Virus record (IMG/VR): IMGVR_UViG_3300002231_000534
Location: 1-22,358 of that record
Direction: 5' to 3' (one strand)
Source: a virus
DNA length: 22,358 nucleotides
The first letter of the stretch is position 1. Each line of letters begins with the position of its first letter. Made by a program: the position numbers and the translations under genes. A model generated the notes under the pieces. It was given only the letters and a program-made list of their open reading frames with translations, was not told the origin of the DNA and did no database searches. Positions 1-8,220 of the stretch are shown here, piece after piece.

Positions 1-42
1 GTTTTTATTCCGCCGCCCGACACTCGCACTAAAAGCAGGGTG

Positions 43-60
43 TTAACCGCTATTAACCGC
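43..60. repeat. Tandem TTAACCGC repeat upstream of the terminase operon
   Basis: The octamer TTAACCGC occurs at 43-50 and again at 53-60, a 10-base period that would place both copies on the same face of the helix. It lies about 30-50 bases ahead of the first terminase gene, where a late-operon activator or terminase-binding site could sit. Two copies of an octamer can arise by chance. No clear sigma-70 promoter is visible in 1-90. Confidence 0.3.
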
Positions 61-90
61 CCGTCTCTAGGCGTTGAACAAATGTAAAGG

Positions 91-756
91 GTGGTTATAC
101 TCCTGCGCATGCAAGAGCTCATATCAAGAACTGAGCTGGCTCAACGGGCGAGGGTATCCAAGGCAGCTATCACCAAAGCGTGTAATAAAAATTTGGCTGA
201 TGCTGTAGTTGGTAAACGCGTTGACGCTAGCCACCCCCTAGTTGTAGAGTACCTACAAAATCGGGAAGAACCACTGACAGTGAAGATAGATGGGCGCAGC
301 AACCCTATACATCTTGCAGGGCACGGTAGTGCAAAACAGCGTAAAAAGGATCTATCCAGGGTGGGGGAAGATACGCCATTTATCCCTGAAAATATCCGCG
401 CCTTTGTGGATATGCCTCTACGCAAGATTATAAACGAGTACGGTACAGATATTGCCTTTGTGGACTGGCTCAAGGCCGTGAAAGAGATTGAAATAATCTA
501 CGAGCGTCAATTGAAGAATGCAACTACAGCTAGTAACCTGGTAGCGCGGGAACTTGTGGAAGTTTCCATAATTGGTCCTATGAATACCGCTCACACACAG
601 ATGTTGACCGATGGCGCAAAAACTATTGCGCGTAGAGCTGTGGCCATGACCAAAGCGGGTGACCCTGTAGAAGATATTGAGCTCCTGGTGAGTGAACAGA
701 TTGGCAGCTTCATAAAGCCTCTCAAGAAAAAAATGAAAGCATGCCTGAAAAAATAG
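91..756 (+). CDS. Terminase small subunit (Nu1-like)
   Basis: This is the likely small terminase, which recognises packaging-site DNA and recruits the large subunit. The N-terminal residues (about 8-35) look like a winged or classical helix-turn-helix with RTELAQRARVSKAAITKA, as in lambda Nu1 and relatives. A basic linker follows, then a helical region, and the protein ends in a lysine-rich tail (PLKKKMKACLKK). It lies directly upstream of the large terminase and overlaps it by 16 nt. The start is uncertain: GTG 91 gives 221 residues but its AAAGG is adjacent to the start codon, whereas ATG 109 gives 215 residues and leaves the purine-rich stretch at 86-94 about 14 nt upstream. I favour ATG 109 slightly. 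Function is inferred from the DNA-binding motif and position. Confidence 0.7.
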   Translation: MVILLRMQELISRTELAQRARVSKAAITKACNKNLADAVVGKRVDASHPLVVEYLQNREEPLTVKIDGRSNPIHLAGHGSAKQRKKDLSRVGEDTPFIPENIRAFVDMPLRKIINEYGTDIAFVDWLKAVKEIEIIYERQLKNATTASNLVARELVEVSIIGPMNTAHTQMLTDGAKTIARRAVAMTKAGDPVEDIELLVSEQIGSFIKPLKKKMKACLKK

Positions 757-2744
757 ACACTCTGGGTACAGGGTGGCTCTCTGATAAAATCGAGAACATG
801 ACCGATGAAATAGTCCATGTCACGCCTATAGATTTTAACGAGACACACAGGTATTTACCAGAAAGTGTAACCTCTATGCCTGGTTACATCCGGTTTGACG
901 TCAACCCCTACATGCGGGAGATTATAGAATGTTGCGATGTGAACTCCCCTGTACGTGAGGTGAATCTGAAAAAGGGTGTACAGATTACCTACACCACCCT
1001 GTTAGAATCAGTTTCTTTGTATTACATGTTTCACGTCAAAACAGTCCCCATGATGTTTGTCACCGCTGATAAAGAACTGGCAAAGGGGCGTATTGAGAAT
1101 AGTTTTCTACCCATGATCAACCACAGTGGGTTTGCTGACCAAATCCGCTCGAGCGATATAGGGAACTCCAGGAAAACAGGAAAGACAGCAAATCACCTCC
1201 AGTGGGAGGGAGGCGGGTACCTCATACCGGGCGGAGCGAATAACGCAAACAAAATGAGAATGTGGTCGATTATGGTAATGCTCAAGGATGAGATTGACGC
1301 TTGGCCTGATACCGTGGGTAAAGATGGTGACCCGGATAAACTCACCGATGACAGGTGTTCAGGGTATTGGGAGAGGCGTAAAATTTTCAGGGGTAGTACA
1401 CCACTGATCACGGGGGCCTCAAAAATAGACTTCCAATACAACCGGGGTGATAAACGAAAGTACATGGTGTTGTGTAAAAAATGCTCATTCCCCCAGGAGT
1501 TGAGGTGGAGCGGTAAAAATGAAGAGACCCAACAGGAGTACGGCTTTAAATGGGATTTTGACGATAACGGTACTTTGAATAACGAGAGTGTGAGGTACCT
1601 GTGTCAAAATTGTGCACACCCCCACCATGAACATGATAAAACTCATTTATTCGCTGAGTCACACGGGGCACACTGGAAACCCACAGCCACACCCACAGAG
1701 AAAGACATTAGGTCCTATCACCTCCCCGCCTTGTACTCCCCCGTAGGTATGCAGCCATGGTATAAATCGGTTGCACTGTGGTTGCAAGCTTATGACCCCC
1801 TGGAGAAGAAAACCAAAAATATAGACTTGATGCAAATTTTTTACAATAACGTTTTGGGTAATTCTTACACCATCCAGGGTGGCCGGGTGCGTTTTGAGAG
1901 TGTTTCTCTCCACCGCCGTAACTGTTACACCAGCGGTCAAATACCTACTGACTTTGCAGTACAATACGCTGAGGGAATCATCCTCATGGTGACCATGCAG
2001 GTTGACGTACATGACGATGCTCTACATGTCGCCGTGATGGGGTGGACCAAAAACGCTCATTGCTTCGTTATCGAGTATATTTCCCTGGATGCCAAAAAGA
2101 AAACCAATGATGTGGGGGACCACTGCTGGCAGCAATTGAGAGAAATGATTGACGAAAAAGTGTACAGTGATGGCGTGAGGGAGTACCGTATAGCCGCCAC
2201 CCTTATTGATGCCGGTCACCAACAGGACACAGTGAGTGCTTTTTGTGGTGAGTACGCTGCTTGGGTTTACCCTATAATCGGTAGGGATCGACCAGCCAAG
2301 ACACAGAAAGTTAAAGAGTTCTCTCCATGGAAAACACAAACCGGGGTTGAGGGGTACACCGTGGTGGTGGATCATTACAAAGACAGAATAGCGCCCGTGT
2401 TGCGCCGTGAGTGGAGTGAAGCTGCAGGAACCCAAAAACCGTACCACTTTAATGCACCCATGGATATTACAGACTCACAGCTAAAGCAGCTGACAAAGGA
2501 GATCAGGCGCAAAAAGACAGATGATAAGGGTTACGTATCATATTACTGGTACCGCCCCAGTGGTGCAGCAAATGAACTGTGGGATTTGCTGGTGTACGGT
2601 CATGCAGCGGTTGAGGTGCTCGCTTGGCAAGTGTGCGTTGTGGGTTTTGAGCTGGAGAATGTTGACTGGGAGCGCTTCTGGCCGTACATAGAGGAGAATC
2701 AATCATTCTTCACCCTTGTGGACAAAACCGGAAAAAGCACATAA
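741..2744 (+). CDS. Terminase large subunit, GpA family
   Basis: This 667-residue protein is the ATPase-nuclease motor that cuts and packages phage DNA. The N-terminal ATPase domain has a GpA-type Walker A region near residues 77-87 (KKGVQITYTTL) and a Walker B near 176-185 (IMVMLKDEID). Two cysteine pairs, C245/C248 and C288/C291, form the zinc-finger-like insert seen in many GpA proteins. The C-terminal nuclease is marked by MQVDVHDDALHV (D422 and D424), LIDAGHQQD (D490) and NELWDLLVYGHAA (D614/D615 region), all in family order. Length matches lambda gpA-type terminases (about 640 residues). The start ATG 741 lies inside the end of the small terminase gene, indicating translational coupling. 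The Walker A glycine seen in relatives appears to be a threonine here. Confidence 0.95.
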   Translation: MPEKIDTLGTGWLSDKIENMTDEIVHVTPIDFNETHRYLPESVTSMPGYIRFDVNPYMREIIECCDVNSPVREVNLKKGVQITYTTLLESVSLYYMFHVKTVPMMFVTADKELAKGRIENSFLPMINHSGFADQIRSSDIGNSRKTGKTANHLQWEGGGYLIPGGANNANKMRMWSIMVMLKDEIDAWPDTVGKDGDPDKLTDDRCSGYWERRKIFRGSTPLITGASKIDFQYNRGDKRKYMVLCKKCSFPQELRWSGKNEETQQEYGFKWDFDDNGTLNNESVRYLCQNCAHPHHEHDKTHLFAESHGAHWKPTATPTEKDIRSYHLPALYSPVGMQPWYKSVALWLQAYDPLEKKTKNIDLMQIFYNNVLGNSYTIQGGRVRFESVSLHRRNCYTSGQIPTDFAVQYAEGIILMVTMQVDVHDDALHVAVMGWTKNAHCFVIEYISLDAKKKTNDVGDHCWQQLREMIDEKVYSDGVREYRIAATLIDAGHQQDTVSAFCGEYAAWVYPIIGRDRPAKTQKVKEFSPWKTQTGVEGYTVVVDHYKDRIAPVLRREWSEAAGTQKPYHFNAPMDITDSQLKQLTKEIRRKKTDDKGYVSYYWYRPSGAANELWDLLVYGHAAVEVLAWQVCVVGFELENVDWERFWPYIEENQSFFTLVDKTGKST

Positions 2745-2751
2745 TTAAAGA

Positions 2752-3006
2752 ATGGATGCAACATTTATACAAGCCCGGATTGACGCCACAAAAGCGTTAA
2801 TTGTAGCCTATGAGGACGCCCTTTTGGCTATTTCATCAGGTGCGGTTGAGAGTTATACTCTTGACACCGGGCAATCTCGTCAAACTGTGACTAAAACAAA
2901 TTTAGGTACATTACAGTCCAGCCTTGACGGGTTGTACAATCGTTGCGCTACGCTTGAGGCGCGTTTGAACGGATCAGGGACCACAACGAGTATACCATGC
3001 TGGTAA
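2752..3006 (+). CDS. Small head-tail connector protein, gpW/DUF6148-like by position
   Basis: This 84-residue protein lies between large terminase and portal, where lambda carries gpW. It appears mostly helical: an N-terminal helix (about residues 4-28), a short beta-like segment containing SYTLDTGQSRQTVTKTNL, then a second helix (about 50-72) ending in a short polar tail. The helix, beta hairpin, helix layout and the size agree with gpW-type or DUF6148 connector proteins that close the portal after packaging. The sequence alone does not prove membership. The gene follows the terminase stop after 7 nt and overlaps the portal start by 10 nt. Confidence 0.55.
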   Translation: MDATFIQARIDATKALIVAYEDALLAISSGAVESYTLDTGQSRQTVTKTNLGTLQSSLDGLYNRCATLEARLNGSGTTTSIPCW

Positions 3007-4643
3007 TCGATAAAATAAAATCCCTTTTCAGTAAGGGTACCCCCACCATCAGCGTGGATCAATTACCCGTAGCGGGTGGACCTTTGTCACCCAACCGCGC
3101 TCAGTATTTTGACGGGGATAAATTCCCCGGCGGGTTTGGTGAGACCAAACTGTTTACCGCTGATTATTGGACACTACGCGCAAGATCGGCGCAACTTTTC
3201 AAAGAAAACTTGTACGCCCGTGGTGTACTACGGCGACTTATCACAAATGAGATAAACACAGGGCTCACCCTGGAGGCTGCCCCCGAGAGTGGAATACTAG
3301 GGATTGATGAGGACACCCTGGAGGATTGGGCCAACGATGTGGAGGACCGTCACAACATATGGGCAATGAATGCTCAGATGGTAGACTACAAAGAGAAACA
3401 TAATTTTTACCAGCTCCAGGCCATAGCCAAAAATGAGGCGCGGGTGGAGGGTGACTTGTTGGTGATCCTACATCAGGACCGGGTAACCGCGCTACCCAAA
3501 ATTGAACTTGTCTCAGGTGGTCTTGTACAGACACCAATCGGCGGGGGGAACGCTAAAAAGGGTAATAAAATTCTACACGGTGTAGAAATTGATGCACGCG
3601 GGAGGCACGTTGCTTTCCACATCCTCCAGGAGGATGGAACATATAAACGCGTTGTTGCGTATGGTGAAAGGAGTAAAAGGCGCATTGCATGGTTGTACTA
3701 CGGTAGCGATAAACGAAAAGATGACGTACGCGGTGAACCATTTCTTGCCCTTTTTCTCCAGTCACTTAAAGAGATAGACCGGTATCGGGACAGCGTACAG
3801 CGTAAAGCAGTGATTAACTCAATGCTCGCCATGTACATCAAGAAAACTCAAGACAAAATGGGTACCCTACCTGTAACGGGTAGCGCAGTTAAAAAAATAG
3901 ATGGAGCTGTCACCGATACCGACGGCACCAACCGTACATACAATCTCAATGGTAATATTCCGGGTGTTGTTTATGAGGAACTGCAGCAAGGTGAGGAACC
4001 TGTGGGCTTTATGTCCCATGGAACGGATGAGAAATTTTCCGAGTTTGAAAATGCCATTGTTTCTACATTTGCATGGGCGTGCGAGATCCCTCCCAACATA
4101 GTAAAACTGGCCTTTAGTCATAATTATTCAGCATCACAGGGTGAGATAAATGAGTTTAGGATGTATCTAAACCGGGATAGCTCTATTTTTGGGGCTGACT
4201 TCAACCAACCTATTTACCAAGAATGGTTACTTAGTGAGGTGTTACAAAGGCGCATTGATGCCCCTGGACTACTCCAGGCGTGGAGAAATCCTCTTGAATA
4301 TGCCACTTTTGGCGCTTGGTTGGTCTCGGATTGGAGCGGTCAAGTAAAACCATCCACCGACACCAAGAAACAAGCCCAGGGTTATGAGTTGATGACTGAC
4401 AAAGGGTGGATCACCCATGGGCGTACCTCTAAAGAGATATCTGGTACAAAATTTACCAAAAACGTCAAGAAACTGAAGAAAGAAAACGAACAGCTTGTAG
4501 AGGCGTTGCGCCCTCTTGCTGAGTTTAAAGCTGAGTTTAATGAGTCACAGGATGACGGTGCCGGTGATGGTGATTTAGAGGAAACCGTAAACAACATTTT
4601 AGATACCCGATTGGAGGAAACCAACAATGTGGTGGCTACTTGA
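2997..4643 (+). CDS. Portal protein, lambda gpB family
   Basis: This 548-residue protein forms the dodecameric ring at the special vertex through which DNA enters and to which the tail attaches. Family features appear in order: a helical start with RSAQLFKENLYARGVLRRLI (about residues 60-80), NEINTGLTLEA, EARVEGDLLVILHQD, and the C-terminal block ASQGEINEFRMYLNRDSS followed by QPIYQEWLLSEVL and WRNPLEYATF. The last 80 residues include a lysine/glutamate-rich coiled-coil-like segment (about 480-520) and an acidic tail (DDGAGDGDLEE). The length fits lambda gpB (533). The gene overlaps both neighbours, so it is likely coupled to them. Confidence 0.95.
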   Translation: MLVIDKIKSLFSKGTPTISVDQLPVAGGPLSPNRAQYFDGDKFPGGFGETKLFTADYWTLRARSAQLFKENLYARGVLRRLITNEINTGLTLEAAPESGILGIDEDTLEDWANDVEDRHNIWAMNAQMVDYKEKHNFYQLQAIAKNEARVEGDLLVILHQDRVTALPKIELVSGGLVQTPIGGGNAKKGNKILHGVEIDARGRHVAFHILQEDGTYKRVVAYGERSKRRIAWLYYGSDKRKDDVRGEPFLALFLQSLKEIDRYRDSVQRKAVINSMLAMYIKKTQDKMGTLPVTGSAVKKIDGAVTDTDGTNRTYNLNGNIPGVVYEELQQGEEPVGFMSHGTDEKFSEFENAIVSTFAWACEIPPNIVKLAFSHNYSASQGEINEFRMYLNRDSSIFGADFNQPIYQEWLLSEVLQRRIDAPGLLQAWRNPLEYATFGAWLVSDWSGQVKPSTDTKKQAQGYELMTDKGWITHGRTSKEISGTKFTKNVKKLKKENEQLVEALRPLAEFKAEFNESQDDGAGDGDLEETVNNILDTRLEETNNVVAT

Positions 4644-5760
4644 AAAAGCACACGCTGAACTATTCCGTAAATTTATAGAGGCTAACGCTTCTATATCTGC
4701 TGAAAAAATTAAAGAGTTTGAGAAAAGCGCGCCTGTTGTTGCTGAACTTGTCTCAGTTGGCTCTACAGCACAGATAAAGATAGAAGGAATACTCACAAAA
4801 AATGTGGATTACTATGCAAAGTACTTCGGTGGGGGGAATACTACATATAGGTCTATCATAGAGCAAGTAGCTATTGCTGAGAATGATCCAAACATTACAG
4901 CTATAGATTTTATGATTGACTCTCCGGGTGGTGAGGTTAATGGTATAGAAGAAGCAGCCACAGCAATTCGCAACGCAACCAAACCAACACGCGCCGTGGT
5001 TGTTGGAATGGCTGCTAGTGGTGGTTACTGGCTGGCGTCACAAGCCGGTACTATTATTGCATTAAACAAGTTGAGTGCTGTTGGTTCCATCGGTGTGGCT
5101 ATATCGTTTTTTGTTAGTGATTTTATAGTAGATATCACCTCCACTAATGCACCCAACAAGCGTCCCGACGTATCCACCGAGGAAGGAAAAGCACAGGTTC
5201 AGGAATGGCTTGATATGATCCACGAAATTTTTGCCGGTGCTGTTGCTGACGGTCGCGGTGTGTCTGTAAAGAAGGTAAACACCGACTTTGGGCGCGGTGG
5301 AATGCTTTTGGCTGGACAAGCTCAAGAAGTCGGTATGATTGATTCTATTAGTGGCTCAAGCAATGGTGCAGGGGTTGAGAATGATCAAAACTTATTGGAG
5401 GTTGTCGATATGACGCTATCTGAGTTAAAAGCTCAACATCCTGAGCTTGTATCCGCTATTCAAGCGGAATCTGTCGCCGCAGAGCGGGACAGGGTTAATG
5501 CCCATATAATTATGGGTGAAGGTAATGGGGCTCTTGACGTTGCTTGTAAAGCAATTAAAGACGGCGTAGGCATGACCGAAACACTGAAAGCCACATATAT
5601 GATGGCTGGTGTCAACAAACAAGATGTTGATAATCGCAGTGATGACGAAGGTGACGCCGATGCCGGGGACGCTGGAACTACTGAAACCAAAAACAAAGAC
5701 GACCTCGAAACCGAGGTACATAATGGTGTAGCCAAACTGTTTGGCGGGGAGGTTGAGTAA
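4627..5760 (+). CDS. Head maturation protease, S49 family (lambda gpC-like)
   Basis: This 377-residue protein is an SppA/S49-type serine protease expected to process the prohead, like lambda gpC. Residues 35-240 hold the protease fold: IKIEGIL, FMIDSPGGEV (oxyanion region, about 95-104), VVVGMAASGGYWLAS with the nucleophile Ser131, and NKLSAVGSIGV. The catalytic lysine is probably Lys178 (APNKRPDVS), 47 residues after the serine, similar to the lambda spacing. Residues 262-377 form a separate helical, charged segment that resembles a scaffold domain and has its own internal start (separate entry). The start ATG 4627 lies within the portal C-terminus. The stop overlaps the decoration gene in TAATG. 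Confidence 0.92.
   Translation: MWWLLEKAHAELFRKFIEANASISAEKIKEFEKSAPVVAELVSVGSTAQIKIEGILTKNVDYYAKYFGGGNTTYRSIIEQVAIAENDPNITAIDFMIDSPGGEVNGIEEAATAIRNATKPTRAVVVGMAASGGYWLASQAGTIIALNKLSAVGSIGVAISFFVSDFIVDITSTNAPNKRPDVSTEEGKAQVQEWLDMIHEIFAGAVADGRGVSVKKVNTDFGRGGMLLAGQAQEVGMIDSISGSSNGAGVENDQNLLEVVDMTLSELKAQHPELVSAIQAESVAAERDRVNAHIIMGEGNGALDVACKAIKDGVGMTETLKATYMMAGVNKQDVDNRSDDEGDADAGDAGTTETKNKDDLETEVHNGVAKLFGGEVE
5410..5760 (+). CDS. Probable nested scaffold protein (Nu3-like), in frame within the protease gene
   Basis: An in-frame ATG at 5410 is preceded by GGAGG at 5397-5401 with an 8-nt spacer, which is as good a ribosome site as any in the window. It would give a 116-residue protein identical to the C-terminus of the protease: helical MTLSELKAQHPELVSAIQAE, a charged middle, and an acidic low-complexity stretch (about residues 77-98 of this product, DDEGDADAGDAG). 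In lambda, scaffold Nu3 is made the same way from inside gene C. The strong SD is directly visible; the scaffold function is inferred from this precedent and from the helical, acidic composition. Confidence 0.65.
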   Translation: MTLSELKAQHPELVSAIQAESVAAERDRVNAHIIMGEGNGALDVACKAIKDGVGMTETLKATYMMAGVNKQDVDNRSDDEGDADAGDAGTTETKNKDDLETEVHNGVAKLFGGEVE

Positions 5761-6464
5761 TGAGTAATATCACTATTACAAACAATGATTTAGGTAGTGT
5801 TATCCTTAAAAATGCAACTCACATAGATGAGCTGCTGGTTTTCGCTGGTGCCGCGACTGTTGTAGAAGGTACTCTTCTAGCTCGTCAAGCTATTGACGCC
5901 GCTGTTGTGGTTGCTGCCGATGTTGGAAATACTGGAGACGGCACTGTCACCGCGAGTGTTGTTGGCGTAAGTGAACTACCTGTTGCAGGTATTTACGAGC
6001 TGGAATGTACCTTTGCTGTTGCTGAGGGTGGAGTATTCAAACTGACTGACCCCGCTGGAAATATCGTAAAAGACAACCTCACATTGCGTGTTGGTTCTGG
6101 TCTCGTTACCACTTTCAACGAAGTAGGACTACAAATTGTTGTGACTGATGGCGCAACTGACTTCGCTGCCGGTGACAAGTTTACCGCCACAGTTGTTGCA
6201 AACGGTAAAATGGTACCATTCGCTATCGGTGGTGTTGCCGGTGCTGGAATACCAAAAGCAATTCTCACTTATGATGTGACCGCCACAGGTGCAGGAAACG
6301 AAGCAATTCGCTCCATGATATCCGGTTGGGTGCGTCAAGAAAGACTTATCATTGACGCTGATGGTGACGGATCAAACATCACCTCGGAGATCCTTGACCA
6401 GTTGCGAGACTTCACCATTGTTAGTGAACCCGTGACAGAACTCAACATTCTGGACAATCAATAG
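5760..6464 (+). CDS. Head decoration protein D with an inserted beta domain
   Basis: This 234-residue protein resembles lambda gpD-type decoration proteins that bind capsid three-fold sites and stabilise the head. The D-like parts are at the N-terminus (about 24-47, LLVFAGAATVVEGTLLAR) and C-terminus (about 151-200, PKAILTYDVTATG and SGWVRQERLIID). Between them, about residues 55-147, lies an extra beta-rich module beginning GNTGDGT and ending DFAAGDKFTATV, which roughly doubles the usual D length of about 110. GGGGAGG at 5746-5752 with a 7-nt spacer supports ATG 5760 and high expression, as needed for a protein present in hundreds of copies. Confidence 0.85.
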   Translation: MSNITITNNDLGSVILKNATHIDELLVFAGAATVVEGTLLARQAIDAAVVVAADVGNTGDGTVTASVVGVSELPVAGIYELECTFAVAEGGVFKLTDPAGNIVKDNLTLRVGSGLVTTFNEVGLQIVVTDGATDFAAGDKFTATVVANGKMVPFAIGGVAGAGIPKAILTYDVTATGAGNEAIRSMISGWVRQERLIIDADGDGSNITSEILDQLRDFTIVSEPVTELNILDNQ

Positions 6465-6476
6465 GAGCCATAGAAA

Positions 6477-7556
6477 ATGTCTACTGAATCAACAAAACAC
6501 ATGATATCTGCTTACGAGCAGACTATCTCTCCAACTATGTTCCTTTCTGGACTGTTTCGCAGTCCTGCCGAAAACTTCTACGCATCAGAATCGGTTGAAA
6601 TCGATATCGAGAGAGATGACGAAGACGTTTCAATTGTCATTCAGGACTTGAGCGCTGGTGGCCGTAATAACGCCGCTGATCTTTACACCAATAAAGAGTT
6701 CAAACCCCCTATTCACGACGAAAAAGGCCCCATCAATGCATGGGACTTGATCAAAAGAAACCCAGGGGACAACCCTTTTCAGGCTCCCGATTTTCAGCGT
6801 AATGCAACCGCACGCGCCATGAAATTGAACGCCAAAATGTTGAAAAAGATTCAACGCGCCATCGAGTTACAGGCTTCCCAGCTTCTAACCACCGGCAAAC
6901 TTGAATTGGGTGACGGTACAAACGTCCTTTATGAGCTGGATTACAAACCAAAGACCGCTCACTTCCCCACTGCTTCCGTTGCATGGGATGACGCATCCAA
7001 TGACATGACAAATGACCTTCTAAGCCTTGCCAATGTTATCCGTAACAATGGTAAACAGGACCCTGATCAGATTATCATGGGTGAAGGATCGTTTGAAGCT
7101 ATGGTACGTGACCCTGAAATGCGGAAACGTTACGAAACCCGTCGTATTGATCTTGGAACCATCGCCCCCATGCAAATGCGTGGACAGGGTGGTAACTATC
7201 GCGGTACCCTGGAAATTGGTAATTATCGTTATGATATATGGACATACGGTGGTCGCTACAAAGCCCCCGGCTCTGGAACCATTACCAACTACCTGCCCGA
7301 TGACAAGGTCGTCATGCGCTCATCTACTGGACGCCTGGATGCCACCTTTGGCGCAATCCCCATGATTGTACAGCCTGAAAACCGCGTTCTTCCATTCCTG
7401 CCTTCTCGCGTGTCTCTTACCGGTCGTGGTACTGACATGTTCATGGACGCTTGGGTTGGTGAAGGTAACAAGCAGGTGTTCACTTCTGTGGCTGCTCGCC
7501 CATTGCTGATACCTACAGCAATTGACACCTATGGCTGTTTGGATACTGCTATCTAA
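6477..7556 (+). CDS. Major capsid protein, lambda gpE family
   Basis: This 359-residue protein is the major head subunit. It follows the gpE family pattern: an N-terminal region with FRSPAENFYASESVEIDIERDD, a central acidic and helical block with RNATARAMKLNAKMLKKI, the PDQIIMGEGSFEAMVRDPE stretch, and a C-terminal segment with NRVLPFLPSRVSLTGRGTD. Length matches lambda gpE (341). AGGAG at 6463-6467 with a 9-nt spacer gives a clear start. It follows protease, scaffold and decoration genes in the standard lambda order C, Nu3, D, E. No cleavage site can be assigned by eye. Confidence 0.95.
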   Translation: MSTESTKHMISAYEQTISPTMFLSGLFRSPAENFYASESVEIDIERDDEDVSIVIQDLSAGGRNNAADLYTNKEFKPPIHDEKGPINAWDLIKRNPGDNPFQAPDFQRNATARAMKLNAKMLKKIQRAIELQASQLLTTGKLELGDGTNVLYELDYKPKTAHFPTASVAWDDASNDMTNDLLSLANVIRNNGKQDPDQIIMGEGSFEAMVRDPEMRKRYETRRIDLGTIAPMQMRGQGGNYRGTLEIGNYRYDIWTYGGRYKAPGSGTITNYLPDDKVVMRSSTGRLDATFGAIPMIVQPENRVLPFLPSRVSLTGRGTDMFMDAWVGEGNKQVFTSVAARPLLIPTAIDTYGCLDTAI

Positions 7557-7558
7557 TC

Positions 7559-7831
7559 ATGGCTAAACGTAAAGCGAAAACTGAAAAGGTCTCGGAGGAA
7601 GTAAAAGCCCCCGAGACCAAAAAACCAGTTGAAACAGTGGTTGAAAAAGAGGTTGTAAAACCCACCCCCGAGGTAAAAAAAGCCCCAGTCTTCAAGGTTG
7701 CAATCGGTAAAAGCCTCACTTCGTTGAAAGGTGTTCGTGATGCTGGTACTGTGGTAAATCCCTCTATGTTTCCAGGTGGAAAAGAAACTTTCGATAATCT
7801 CCTTGAAAAAGGGTGCATCGTTAAAGAGTAA
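7559..7831 (+). CDS. Small protein with Lys/Glu/Pro-rich tail, lambda FI position
   Basis: I do not recognise the family of this 90-residue protein. The first 43 residues are low-complexity and rich in lysine, glutamate, proline and valine (KVSEEVKAPETKKPVETVV), probably disordered. The remaining half (GKSLTSLKGVRDAGTVVNPSMFPGG and onward) looks like a small folded domain. It starts 2 nt after the capsid stop without an obvious SD, which suggests reinitiation by ribosomes finishing the capsid gene. Position between capsid and head-tail joining genes matches lambda FI, a packaging accessory, but sequence evidence for FI is lacking. Confidence 0.7.
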   Translation: MAKRKAKTEKVSEEVKAPETKKPVETVVEKEVVKPTPEVKKAPVFKVAIGKSLTSLKGVRDAGTVVNPSMFPGGKETFDNLLEKGCIVKE

Positions 7832-8220
7832 TGAATCTGCGTGAACTTGCAGAGCAAGACCTTGCATTCACGCTAGAGGATAATGTCGGCGGGTTCGGGT
7901 GGCCTCTAACCATCAAAGATCCCGCCGGTAATTACACCACTGATTTATATGGGCAATCCGATGATATTGCCCAAATTATTGACCCTGATACTGGTGAAAT
8001 TGTATCCGGTCGCCGCGCCTCAGTTGTAGTGCGCATATCATCACTCACCGCACAAGGTTTTGGTTTTCCTGAAAGTGTTCCGGAAATAAACCGTAAACCA
8101 TGGCTTGTCACATTTGACGATATCAACGGGAATGAGCACACTTTTAAGATTATTCAATCACATCCTGATCGTGCTTTAGGTGTGATATCTATGTTGCTTG
8201 AGGGTTATAAAAAGGCATGA
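7831..8220 (+). CDS. Head-tail joining protein, FII/stopper-like
   Basis: This 129-residue protein is probably a head completion or stopper protein that binds beneath the connector and forms the tail attachment site. The visible pattern is of the FII/stopper type: a helical N-terminus (MNLRELAEQDL), TDLYGQSDDIAQIIDPDTGEIVSG, a strand with RASVVVRISSL, then WLVTFDDINGNEHTFKIIQSHPDRALGVISMLLEG, where a bound-variable strand ends in a DR-LG-LL motif. Start and stop overlap both neighbours by 1 and 4 nt. Assignment rests on length, beta content and location. Confidence 0.65.
   Translation: MNLRELAEQDLAFTLEDNVGGFGWPLTIKDPAGNYTTDLYGQSDDIAQIIDPDTGEIVSGRRASVVVRISSLTAQGFGFPESVPEINRKPWLVTFDDINGNEHTFKIIQSHPDRALGVISMLLEGYKKA

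Noticed and set aside
2022-2447. A 141-codon minus-strand open frame in the large terminase
   Set aside because: It is antisense to conserved nuclease motifs, with no supporting start signal or recognisable domain.
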